From: Paraglomus occultum
Lineage: Eukaryota > Glomeromycota > Glomeromycetes > Paraglomerales > Paraglomeraceae
NCBI GenBank assembly: GCA_910592205.1
Contig: CAJVPJ010000634.1
Location: 1 to 20,332 of the forward strand
Length of the DNA stretch: 20,332 nt
Reading direction: 5' to 3'
This document shows, one piece after another, positions 1 through 9,626 of this stretch. The notes under the pieces are model-generated. The model did no database searches, was not told where the DNA came from, and saw only the letters and a program-made list of their open reading frames with translations. Position 1 is the stretch's first letter. The number at the start of each line of letters is the position of its first letter. The translations under genes and the position numbers were made by a program.

Positions 1-76
<76 letters not shown>
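1..76. repeat. (TTA)n trinucleotide microsatellite
   Basis: An uninterrupted run of about 25 TTA units fills the first 76 bases and is cut by the window edge, so its true length is unknown. No coding role is visible. It directly precedes AT-rich intergenic DNA. Confidence 0.97.
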
Positions 77-490
77 GTAATTGTTAAAATTTTGAAGTAA
101 AAAAACAACAAAACGAATGATTACGTGTTTATCAAAAACTGCATATACTGCGTCACATTACTGCGTCCTTGTGACAAACTCAACAATACGTATTACAGTG
201 AGCCTACGCCCTTGGAGGTTGATTGAACGAAATTTTATTCAATCGTAAATTAGTTTCATTACGCTTATTGATTTTAAACTAATGTAACGATCTAGCGCAT
301 TGATATGTTTGAATAATTCTTTCTAAACTGCTTGCAATTTACAATCGGTAATTCAACACTATCGTCAGCTTCATTATGTGCGTATCTGAAATTTTGCAAA
401 CTGTTTCTATTTCTCTATTATGGACATCGGATTTGCAACATGGCTTGTTGTACAAATCATATGAAAATCACGGGCGTGCATATTAATATA

Positions 491-672
491 GAGTCAAAGC
501 TGGCTTATAACGAACTTTGGTTATAACGAAGATCTGTTTATACGAAGATTTTTTCCAAGCCAATTATAAATAGTTATAATCTTAGCTATAAGGTGACCTT
601 GTTATAAGGAATTTCTGGTTATAAAGAATATTTTCTCTGGTCCCGTAGAATTCGTTATAACCAGTTTTACTG
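491..672. mobile_element. Short pogo/Tc1-style MITE with TTATAACGAA repeats
   Basis: The unit is bounded by imperfect terminal inverted repeats: the left arm at 491-514 ends in TTATAACGAA, and the right arm at 651-672, read on the minus strand, is CAGTAAAACTGG followed by the same decamer. The decamer recurs at 521-530, with degenerate copies near 537, 600 and 618. CAGT-type ends with repeated sub-terminal motifs are usual for pogo/Tigger-like transposons, whose transposase binds such repeats. The unit is only 182 bp and has no coding capacity. TA precedes the left arm but not the right, so the insertion is old or its right edge is slightly mis-set. Confidence 0.6.
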
Positions 673-705
673 TGGTGGGAAACGAAAAAAACGTGCGATG
701 TAGAA

Positions 706-814
706 TATGGAGGGTGTGCATCAATTCCCTAATTCCCGAGCTTGGGAATAAGCCATGGCGTGCATGTATGGAGGGTGTGCATATATGGAACGTGCTTATA
801 TGGAGGGTTCACTG
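706..814. mobile_element. Terminal fragment of a DNA transposon with TATGGAGGG repeats
   Basis: Two exact copies of TATGGAGGGTGTGCA lie at 706-720 and 767-781, a degenerate copy (TATGGAACGTGC) starts at 784, and a fourth at 799-814 runs into TTCACTG followed by TA. Read on the minus strand this is TA-CAGTGAACCCTCCATA, the form expected of a pogo/Tc1-like terminus with internal binding-site repeats. I could not find a matching opposite end nearby, so this looks like one end of a truncated element. The sequence family differs from both flanking elements. Confidence 0.45.
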
Positions 815-906
815 TACACCCGCCCTTGTCACCTTGATATAGTATTCGATCGATGAACTTCCTGAAAAGTTCTGTGGAAAGAAAGGTTTTGTTACTGTCA
901 AGCATA

Positions 907-1512
907 CAGTTGAAGCTGTTTATAGTGAATCCGGTTAAATGGAACTCTGGCTGTAGTGAACCAGACGCGAAATTTTATTAAATTTTACTAATAAATTTGT
1001 TTATAGTGGCTGTGAACTTGTTGTCCAAAGCCCAAATCGAAATTTCATATGATATTCCCGCGCTTTCTATTGTAGACTGTCACACAAACATAGCATGGGA
1101 AATTATTGTATGATTAGGCCATTGTCTAAATTTTAGTTATAGTTATTATTATCAGGTAACCAGACTGTAAAACAATTGCAGAACAATGCTAACATTTCAG
1201 CAAACGATTATGTTCACGTTGAAGATGAGAACAATTGGATAATCCTTACTGATGAAGATGTAATAGCAAAAGTGAAGCTGAAATGGTAGAAAGCTAGAAA
1301 CAATAAGTTGTAGAACGGCCAGTATATCAATTGACAGTTTTAAAAATTTTATATCAACAAGGACCAGAATTTGGCGAAGTTAAAATGATCGAATAAAAAG
1401 GCCATTGTTGCACATGTGTATTTATGTCACATGACATTAATTATAATGAATGCTAGCTATAGTGAACCAAAAGTCTCGGATCGGAATGGTTCACTATAAA
1501 CAGCTTCAATTG
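907..1512. mobile_element. Pogo/Tc1-like deletion derivative with TIRs and TA duplication
   Basis: The left arm at 907-932 begins CAGTTGAAGCTGTTTATAGT and the right arm at 1487-1512, read on the minus strand, begins CAATTGAAGCTGTTTATAGT. They differ at only a few of 26 positions. Both ends are flanked by TA (905-906 and 1513-1514), the target duplication of Tc1/mariner/pogo elements. The motif TATAGTGAACC also recurs just inside each end. At 606 bp the unit is too short to encode a full transposase, but it contains an open stretch that resembles the end of one, so it is probably an internally deleted copy mobilised in trans. Confidence 0.75.
1143..1289 (+). pseudogene. Residual transposase C-terminus inside the 907-1512 element
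   Basis: A frame open from about 1143 to a TAG at 1287-1289 encodes an acidic tail containing NDYVHVEDENNWIILTDEDV and ending in KVKLKW. An acidic region followed by a 'LTDEDV'-type segment is common at the C-terminus of pogo/Tigger transposases in fungi, and its position inside a TIR-bounded element supports that reading. The DDE catalytic domain and the CENP-B-type DNA-binding domain are absent. The assignment rests on remembered family style rather than an alignment, so it is tentative. Confidence 0.4.
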
Positions 1513-1514
1513 TA

Positions 1515-2281
1515 GTACTTTCACCATTATACCGCAGCTAGGCCCTGAAACCACAGAAGAATTGATTCCAAGTGCCAGCATCTTTATAATAACTACTCGC
1601 AAACCTTTTTAGTCACATCACGTGAACAAAGTATTTTCGCTATGCGTTAAAATTTAAGTTTAGCGTTGCTTCTTCACTCAAAAAATGAAAACAGATAAAT
1701 TTTAAATAAAAGGAAACATCAGTATAACACAAGCAGATGCCATTGGTGGATGACGAAGCCTAATTTTCACTGTAATAAACGTTGGCTGCAAATGCCGGAT
1801 TACGTTCTGCTCCGCTAACTGACAAGAGTAGAATTACTGTGCGCCTATATACACCAAATTTCGTAGAATATTCTTCGCATACTATTTATCAGACACACGT
1901 ACAAAGTGCTATTGGGATGAGTAACAAACCTACAATTTTGCCAACAAAAACAAATGCAAACAATACGCGTCCTAAAGAATAACAAACTCTTGCAAACTGT
2001 ACACTGTCAAAATGTCACCCGCATTTATTATTGGAATTAGACTTGGTCCCTTACAGTGATACAATTTTTAGAGGCGGAAGACTTGGGTAGATTAATTTTA
2101 GGTAAATGAAATTATCCGGACGAAGATATTGATCGTTTTCTGAGAACAGTCACATGATTAAGCGTAGTTTGATTGTTGTTTAGTGCGACTTTAATTACGA
2201 GATTGCCATTAATGTCAATACTAGTTAATTAATTTTTTTTCTCTTCGGCAACCTTGCATTTCACACACCTTGTCTGCAACC
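1515..2281. other. Intergenic region upstream of the carrier gene
   Basis: This 767-base stretch separates the transposon-like units from the carrier start. I see no convincing gene. The longest open frame (about 66 codons, near 1782-1982) begins at a non-ATG codon and resembles nothing known to me. A pyrimidine-rich tract at about 2232-2246 lies just before the ATG at 2282 and is a likely part of the carrier promoter or 5' UTR. Confidence 0.5.
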
Positions 2282-3885
2282 ATGTCTGATCACGTAGCCC
2301 ACGCTCTCGCTGGTAGGCAAAATGCGTATTGAAATCGCATTGTAATAGAGTTATTGTAACAATAGTTGTTTCGTAGGTGTCGGCGGAGGAGTCGTTTCAC
2401 TGTTCTTGACATACCCATTGGTTACTATAAGTCAACGACTACAAGTACAAAAAGACTCAAACAGTAAAAGAGCATATAAAGTACATTTTTATTTTGCGGG
2501 GGGCAATTCGTTCTTATTTGGCAAAGTCGACGATCGCTTTTCAACTCTTTACTTTCAACTTGAAATTTTTTACATAGAACGGACGACATGCACTTCGCAA
2601 GATTTACAAAGACGAAGGCGTCCGTGGATTATACTCGTACGTTCTATCATATTTGTCTATTGGCATTTGTCACGCTTGCATTTTTATAATTATACGCTTA
2701 AATACTTTACATTATTCACAGCGGTCTTAATTCAGCCGTTTTCGGCATTGCGCTAACGAATGGTTAGCATTAATCAGTACCTGAATGTATAAATAGTCCT
2801 AATGACGGAATGAATTCCATGCTTATTTACCCTTTTATTTTGACAAGTATATACCGTTCTCTTGTTCTCATATTCTTGGCTATCTCAGGCACATATTATT
2901 ACTTTTACGAATGGACCAAGGACAGATTCAAGAAGCTTTCAAAAACAAACAGACCGATTAACGTATTTGAATCAATGGCTGCTAGTGCAGTAGCTGGTGC
3001 TTTTACTGTATTGATTACTAACCCTGTTTGGGTCGTCAATGTACGTAGACGTATAAATATGAATATAAAAAAGGTTTGCTTTATAAACCGTATTAAGACG
3101 TTATTGTTTTCCTTTCCCTCTCCCCTTCCATTTCCACTTTTAGACGAGAATGACAACTCGCAAGGATTCCCTGGATGCTGATCCCTCAACCTCATCATCG
3201 GCCGCCAAATCAAGACCAGCTGGAACCATTGAAACCGTATTGAGAATTCTTCACCATGACGGTGTCTCGGCATTCTGGCAGGGGGTTGTTCCGGCTTTGA
3301 TCCTGGTTATAAACCCCATCATTCAGTATACCGTATTTGAACAGTTGAGGACATATTGGAGAAAATTTAAGAAATTAGGAAATTTTGACTTTTTCTTATT
3401 GGGAGCTATTAGCAAATTGGCTGCAACTGGATTGACGTACCCTTATATGTAAGTGCCAATCTATTTTGTAGTCATGGAACATGTCTCTGGTTTTTATTTC
3501 TGTCATAAAGTTCGGTAAACATGAAACCCGTTTCCTATCACAAAGTCGACTATTTCACTTTAATAGATGTGTTCCATGACGACAAATGTAGGGATGGGTT
3601 AAAATAATCAATTTTCACTTACTGTCTCTTCACCGATCATTTAGTGTCGTTAAATCTCGCATGCAATTACGACAAGACGATGCGACTGTCCGGTATAGGT
3701 CTACTTTACATGGACTACGTGAAATCTATATTCACGAAGGCATTTCTGGACTATATAAAGGCATTACATCCAAACTTCTTCAATCAGTATTGACAGCCGC
3801 ATTCTTGTTCATGTGCAAGGAGGCTTTATTCGAGTTTACCGTTAGTCTTCTCACAAAGATTCGAGCAAGGAAAATTACTAATTAA
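2282..3885 (+). CDS. PMP47: Peroxisomal-type mitochondrial carrier (PMP47/PXN-like)
   Basis: Seven exons join in phase: 2282-2312, 2377-2480, 2578-2636, 2722-2762, 2889-3040, 3144-3448 and 3645-3885, giving 310 aa. All introns are GT-AG. The product has the three-repeat carrier layout, with signature segments TYPLVTISQRLQ (residues 22-33), TNPVWVVNTRM (122-132) and YPYIVVKSRMQ (228-238). The TNPxWV-type second motif, and a last repeat reading YKGITSKLLQSVLTAAFLF, are typical of peroxisomal carriers of the PMP47/plant PXN clade, which move adenine nucleotides or NAD/CoA across the peroxisomal membrane in support of fatty-acid beta-oxidation. The exact substrate cannot be read from sequence. 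The first motif lacks the usual acidic residue after Pro, as in that clade. Length equals the family norm, so the gene looks functional. It is convergent with SEY1. Confidence 0.88.
3465..3586. repeat. Inverted repeat inside carrier intron 6
   Basis: The arms at 3465-3486 and 3565-3586 are complementary at 19 of 22 positions (core TGTTCCATGAC on the right arm). They sit within the longest carrier intron (3449-3644, 196 nt). The 122-bp unit could be a tiny MITE insertion or a hairpin in the pre-mRNA. No clear target duplication is visible, and the loop is AT-rich without coding capacity. Confidence 0.6.
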
Positions 3886-3890
3886 TATAG

Positions 3891-3896
3891 AATAAA
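3891..3896 (+). terminator. Candidate poly(A) signal of the carrier gene
   Basis: AATAAA lies 5 bases past the TAA stop. This is close for a polyadenylation signal but possible in compact fungal genes. No better plus-strand candidate is obvious immediately downstream. Confidence 0.4.
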
Positions 3897-4480
3897 TTTT
3901 GGCCGCGGGGACACACGTAAATTATCTTCCAACAAACTATCACGTGTTTCTTAAAGGATAGTCATGATGCGACTTGATACTCCTTTTATCTTTAATGAAA
4001 CTCTGATTGTGGCGGTTTTTGGGAATATTACCTTTAATGAGTAGAATACATATTATATTCTCGTATTAAAACCATTTTTATTTTGCAAGACAAGGGCTGA
4101 ACACGTGAAGCAATTAGAACAGAGAGGTTTTGTAACGCAACTGTCATCTCAAATGCGGCAACATTACAGAATCCTCAAATTAATCATTTAAAGACGAAAG
4201 TAGAAAGTGTTGTGATTACATTGTGATGCCATTGTGATGTAAAATTTTTTAAATATACCAAAATATCTATCAACATTCAGTGTTGACATAATTCGATTGT
4301 CCGCGTTCACTATCAACTCATGTGAATTGATTACTATCAATGATGATAACTATCTACGTTCGAGAGTCGTGCGATTTGATGTATATCGCATCTATATCTG
4401 GTTCTGCCCACTTTGACATAGCCAACTACAACTATGTGACTTCTGCAGGCGTATGTACAAACGAGTTCCCAAAAATACAT
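3897..4480. other. Intergenic region between convergent carrier and SEY1
   Basis: This stretch of about 580 bases must hold the 3' UTRs of both flanking genes. A minus-strand AATAAA (4077-4082) is a distant candidate for SEY1. A short direct repeat of ATTGTGATG occurs around 4214-4240. I found no tRNA-like boxes, no open frame of note and no other structure. Confidence 0.5.
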
Positions 4481-7400
4481 CTAATTAGTCTTTAGTTTTT
4501 TCGGTTCTTCTCCTAGAATCTTCCCTACCCTTTCAGCTACTTTAGGATATCCCCTCTGCTCAATATAACCCGTGACTTTTTCTCGTCCAAGTCCAAGAAA
4601 CTCGGACACGACCAGTCGGAGAAAGCTTTCCAATGGGCCGAACAGATTGAGATAGTAGAGGATAGTCAAAAGCATACCGATGAACGAGAACAAGATGAGA
4701 TATGTAGGGGAGAAAAGTATCGACATTAACTCGTTCCAACCGAGGGCCACTTGAAGAAGAGATTGCAAAAGATGAAAGCGTTACAACTTGATTTCGATAA
4801 TAAAACATCAATTTTAAATACGCAAATACTTACGCATGAATAAGTAGATATAGACTGGAATACGTGCTTGCGTGGCAACAACCGAACGCTTGGCTTCAAG
4901 GTAGAATGCATCAGATTCACGTTTGAATCGCGTTGTTAAATCGTGTTGCCTTGTTTCCGAAATCACAACTAACGTCTCCTCAAAGTTCATTTCCTAAAAA
5001 TATCAATTCGGTTACATCTAAAACTTGGAATGTAAGAGAAAACAAAAAACAATGTCACGTACTTCGTCGGATGGCACGCCCAAGTCCATGTCACTCGGGA
5101 GCTCAACTTGAGCAAACAGTGGAATCAGTTGTAAAGCCTAAACAAGTGTGAAAAAAAAAATCAATTTAGCATTTATTATAAACATTTAATGTATTTTGAC
5201 ATTCATCATAAATACTGTGTAAATGTACTCGCCTCCTCGCGCGCTTTTCTGAACGGCGTGTCAATATCATCTTCAGGTTTCCAGACCTTTGGAACACCCG
5301 CATCATCATATCGGAATTTCTCCTCGAATCTGCAAAAAGATAATGAAAATAATTATGAATGCGTTGATAAAATGCCAATTAAATCACTGCTGCGTCGTTC
5401 TGAGTAATACCTCTCGCGCAATTTAAGTAAAAATACATTGTCTGCAACTTCGTCGTCAATCTTTTTCCGCAACATCTGCCATGACCTCTTTCTAAAGTTA
5501 TGAATGGTTTGGGCATTTTCTTCTTCCGTTGAATTAAAGCCTTAATACGAAATGGCAAAGATTTAATACATATTACAGAATTTATCACAAATTTTGACGC
5601 GTATGTCATCAATAGCAGCTACTTACTCTTGGCTTTCTTCAAAAGCTGATCTTCGATGCCGTCACGAATGCTCTTGTACTTTGTAAGAATCTTTGACCAC
5701 ATTTCTGGAGATGGTTTATTAAGATACAGTCCAATGTGCTCATTTACTTGATTCTCGAACGATTTCTAAATATAAATAAGAAACTATTGATTACTTTGTT
5801 CAAAGTCTGTAAGTATTCGCTTGTTTTCACATACCTCTAATGCTTTCACCATCTTCTTTGTCTCTTCTACGCGAGATCTGGCGGCTATCTCGCTTATCTC
5901 TTCTTGCAACTGAGAATAGTCCTCGTCAAACGCCCAATCGGTTTCGGTCAAGACAATGGCTTCAAATTGCATATTTATTCGGCATATATTACTATAACGA
6001 TTCTTAAAAAGCACTACTGCAAAAGTTATATTCTTACCTTTAGCTCCTTCCAAGAAAAGTCCTTCAGATTTTTGGCGTGCTTCCTGGACTACTTCTGCAA
6101 AATCATACTTATCACCCTTAAGTCTTTCCTGTTGTAAACGGTAAAGTTTCAGAAAAGCGCATACCAAATCCTATATTTTTAGCATCGAAGCGTGGCGTAA
6201 CCCGTTTACCTGAACTATGGTCTTGAACGTAGTTAACGCTTTCTTGGTAAGATTCTTCAATTGGCCGAGATAGAACACGTGTAATGTAGAATTGGTCTTG
6301 TTGAGTATTTCTGCGCGCTTCCTCTTGTAAACCTCAGCGTGATATCGGGAAGCATCCTTGTCGAAGTGCTCTGTAATGGGAATAAGACAGATTAATATTT
6401 TGTTAGTATTTTATAAAGTAATCTTTCAAGCCTAAATGAATAGACAATCGATAACATAAATAATGTGGTGTCAGTTTCACATACTGATGGCTGTATTTCT
6501 AATCTCTTCCATCTGTGGACCGAGATCTTCCAGTACTTTTCCGGATTCAATTGGCTGCCTGAACCCTTTAATCTTGGCCGAGAAAGCTTCAAATGCAACC
6601 TAACGGGAAGAGCGGTATTAAGATAAAACGTTATCAATTTGATCATCGATAGGAACAATTACCACGACCGCAATAACTTACGCCGGCAATTTCGTCACAA
6701 CGATATTGTGCAAGTAATTCTTGTTGAGTGGGTAGATCGAGATCTTTGTTGGCCATGATTTGATCCTGTAAATTATTGGTATTAAGTAATGTCCAGAAAC
6801 TGGTTCCCGCTGTCATTCCATACAATTTGCAGATCGATTGCCCTTACCCAAATTCCTTCAGCGTAAACATGAAAACCATCAGCCGGTACTCTCTTGCTGT
6901 AATTTGGTTTGAATACAAAATCCTTGTGATTGGGATTGGTAAATCTAAAATAAAAGAAAGGAAATATCATCGAGTTTGCAAATGACAATCGATAATATAA
7001 AAACTAGTCAACTTTGAACGTCTTATTCTTGCAGTTACCTGTCTCTTAGTTTAAGAGCTTCTTGATCAAATTTTTCTGGAAGCAAAACCTTATGTGGTAA
7101 ACCTGTGAACATTGTGTCAAAATAGTCGCTAATCTTACAAGACTCTAATCCTTCGGGCTGTTAATGGAATAACAAGGTAAGTGACTTAAAAAACGATGGT
7201 ATAACTTTGCTCTCTGACAGAGTCTGTGCAGCCTACCTTTGCTACCCCATCCCAGATGCGCTCCAAGTCTGCAGTCAATGTAGCGGAGAGATTTGCCAGG
7301 GGGGTTGTGCCAACGTGATCTCTTATGACGAAAAACAAGAGTGTCTTTTCTTTTCTACAATTTGACGACGTAAAAGTTACCAAAGATTAAAATAGTAAAG

Positions 7401-8287
7401 TCTATTGCCTTACTTTCGTGCGTTGCATTGATGATTCTTACCCTCTTGCAGCTTGGAATAATTGCAGATTGACTTCAAATACAGTCTTCAATAGTCCCAT
7501 GTTGGCCCCGTTGTATAAACCCACTTGATGCTCCCACAGATTGACGATGATAACGTTGGATGTAGCCATTGAGAATAGAGCACTCTTTCTCTCAAAGTCT
7601 TGATCCTCGCCACGTTCACGTCCATCCGTTCCTTCGACATCCATAATCAATACATCCATATCTTTGCCACGACTCATCCAAATGCCTGTATTATAAAACA
7701 CACGTTCAGAGGATTAGCTTACGTAAAACACGTAAACTATATTTTTATACATTTGTATTCACCTTTTGTTGTTTGGCGTCTTGCTGTTTCGCTCATTACA
7801 TCGAAATCAGTACCAAAAAGTCGATTGAGTAGAGTACCTTTTTGGAAATGAAAAACAGAATCAGTATAGTCGTACACGTATTATTATTCATGGTATTCGC
7901 ACATTGATATAAATACAGTATAAAGGCCATGATGAGACCATGTCACTATTCACCCCTGCTGAATTACACGTTGATTTTTCCTCCATATTGTTGGCTACTT
8001 ACTTTTTCCGGTACTTTGGGAGCCAAACACTGCAACCAAGTTGTAATTGAATCCATGCTCAGCAAGATGCCATTCATCTTTCATGAATCGTTGTAAATCT
8101 TTTCTGTTGGTGACATCATAATATAAGAATTGGTTTATCCCACCAAGGTAAATTAAATTATATGGAATAGACGAAGCGATACGTACGAAAAGTTTTGGTT
8201 TCCATCGATAATTTGTAAACGAGGCAGTTTCTGATTACCGTTCACTGCGTTTGTATCAGAAGCTGTCTGATTTGGTCCCACCGTCAT
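4481..8287 (-). CDS. SEY1: Sey1, ER-membrane fusion GTPase (atlastin/RHD3 family)
   Basis: Eighteen exons, from the start codon: 8187-8287, 8003-8103, 7763-7837, 7442-7685, 7237-7354, 7039-7157, 6848-6944, 6682-6765, 6485-6599, 6210-6370, 6038-6128, 5835-5959, 5627-5765, 5411-5540, 5233-5329, 5063-5137, 4834-4993 and 4481-4749. They give 766 aa, close to yeast Sey1. The P-loop GSQSTGKS is at residues 61-68, the TTKG switch region at about 90-93, DVEGTD at 108-113 and the RD of the guanine-specificity motif at 185-186. A long helical middle region follows, then two hydrophobic segments (about 669-689 and 690-712) around LGWNE that anchor the protein in the ER, and a basic cytosolic tail. The enzyme drives homotypic fusion of ER tubules. 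An in-frame TAG 15 bases upstream supports the start. Intron 15 (5138-5232) is GC-AG, the other introns are GT-AG, and intron 10 has an alternative in-frame acceptor. Confidence 0.96.
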
Positions 8288-8718
8288 ATTGTAATGAAAC
8301 TATTGACAATACACCCAACTGTATATAATTTGTATGTGTGTGTATATATATATATCAGGAGCAAGTATTACAAAGACTATACACGATACGCCCAACGCAC
8401 AAAATAGTTGCTTGTGATAAATTTTGTATGTACAAGGTGATTTATAATATCCTACCAGAGGGAAAGTCGGTAAGGAATGGTTTGTAAATTTCAGAACTTG
8501 AACTGTTCGCCTGAGTAAAAAAGAGGAGTGATAGGGCGGGGGTGACAATCAAGACAAAGATACGGTCACGTTACACCACATTGTTAAGAATGCAGAATAA
8601 TAGCTATTATAGAACATTTTACATGATAACCGGATTTGTCGTATGGGATGTTGGATTATGTTATTGTCACATGAAATCAACATCTTGTATGAGTTACTGA
8701 TATGGGGCATGCTTGTAA
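8288..8718. other. Upstream region of SEY1 with a TG/TA dinucleotide run
   Basis: This region begins the 2.1-kb gap between the divergent SEY1 and phospholipase starts and probably contains the SEY1 promoter. A short alternating TG/TA run lies at about 8335-8355. No gene is recognisable on either strand. Confidence 0.5.
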
Positions 8719-9096
8719 ATGAGCGTTTGGTGGCTTGGCTTTAATAATGGTAAATATGTGAGAAATACTGTAAATTCGAACCTTTTACGCGTACGCGTAA
8801 CTCGTCTAGTTCAAATGCCAGTTGGTTCATGTCTTTGTCTGACACACTCTTTGCACCGCCAATCCTTTTTACCGGCTAGATCTTTCACTAATACTCATCC
8901 GCAACTTCCTCAAGGACGTTGTCCACTGGTCATTGATTGTCACAGTGGTCGTTACCAATTCTTGTGTCGCTCAAAGCCAGCTCTGTTGGTCCTAGGCAGT
9001 CTCATTGGCATACAGTCATTACTATTATTGCATTCTAGGAGCCGTGACAGCACATACTGGCCATGCTTTCGAGTAGAGGGGAAATCTATGTACTGA
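8719..9096 (+). CDS. Unrecognised 125-aa open reading frame
   Basis: An ATG-started frame directly follows an in-frame TAA and runs 125 codons to TGA at 9094-9096. The product would be basic and rich in Ser, Leu and Arg, with a hydrophobic stretch near residues 88-102, and I know no family it fits. The surrounding 8719-9400 stretch looks less AT-rich than its neighbours, which by itself lengthens open frames. A 62-codon ATG frame on the minus strand (8952-9140) and a frame at 9146-9424 overlap or adjoin it. No convincing splice structure links them. It may be a chance frame. Confidence 0.15.
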   Translation: MSVWWLGFNNGKYVRNTVNSNLLRVRVTRLVQMPVGSCLCLTHSLHRQSFLPARSFTNTHPQLPQGRCPLVIDCHSGRYQFLCRSKPALLVLGSLIGIQSLLLLHSRSRDSTYWPCFRVEGKSMY

Positions 9097-9626
9097 GTAA
9101 GGCCGGAATGCTGTTCTTCAGAGAGCTGTTGCTCTGACATGTATCATGATACAGTTGATCGATTGCTTTTTATCATCAAAGTGGATGCAGCAGCAGAACT
9201 GCCTCGAAGCTGATTTTTTTTTTTTTTGCGTAATGAATTGCGGTATTGTGCATGCTCTCCGGAAAAGTCATGTGCGATTGCATACAGATGCACATGCGCT
9301 AAATTGTTTGATTTCGTTGAGTGCATGGCAAGCTTTTCGTGTTTGTGATGGCTTTAATGACGAATCGGATGTATTATGTATATTATCACGCGGGGTCGAT
9401 CGATCGCACAATTTTTACCAGTAACACTAGTAAATATATTAGGGGTCTAAGGGAACGGTTTCCGTCTTTAAATACATTTCTGTTGTTGTAATATGTATTG
9501 GTCAATTTTCCAGTTTAGATGGCGAGATGCTGAATTGACTATTACAAGTTAATTGCGCACTGGCCATTTTGATCTCCTTAGAGATTTACTAACCGTATCT
9601 ACGTCTGTATCTGGCAAGAGTAATGA
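9097..9626. other. Intergenic region with a 14-base poly(T) tract
   Basis: No gene is assigned. A run of 14 T (9214-9227) interrupts this part. On the minus strand it reads as poly(A), so it could mark the tail of an old retroposed copy, although no body of such an element is recognisable. The frame at 9146-9424 spans the tract and resembles no known protein. Confidence 0.35.

Noticed and set aside
332-526. 64-codon open frame on the plus strand
   Set aside because: It starts at a non-ATG codon, has low-complexity composition, and runs into the terminal repeat of the 491-672 element.
2905-3273. 122-codon open frame on the minus strand
   Set aside because: It is antisense to carrier exons 5 and 6, which join cleanly into the carrier protein.
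6171-6209. 39-nt intron as the primary SEY1 intron 10
   Set aside because: It is shorter than every other intron in the gene, and the 14 extra residues would insert into a stretch that aligns without gaps to plant RHD3 as I recall it. Kept only as an alternative.
8772-8782. tRNA B-box-like sequence (GGTTCGAATTT on the minus strand)
   Set aside because: No matching A-box or cloverleaf could be drawn in the surrounding sequence, and the last bases do not fit the B-box.
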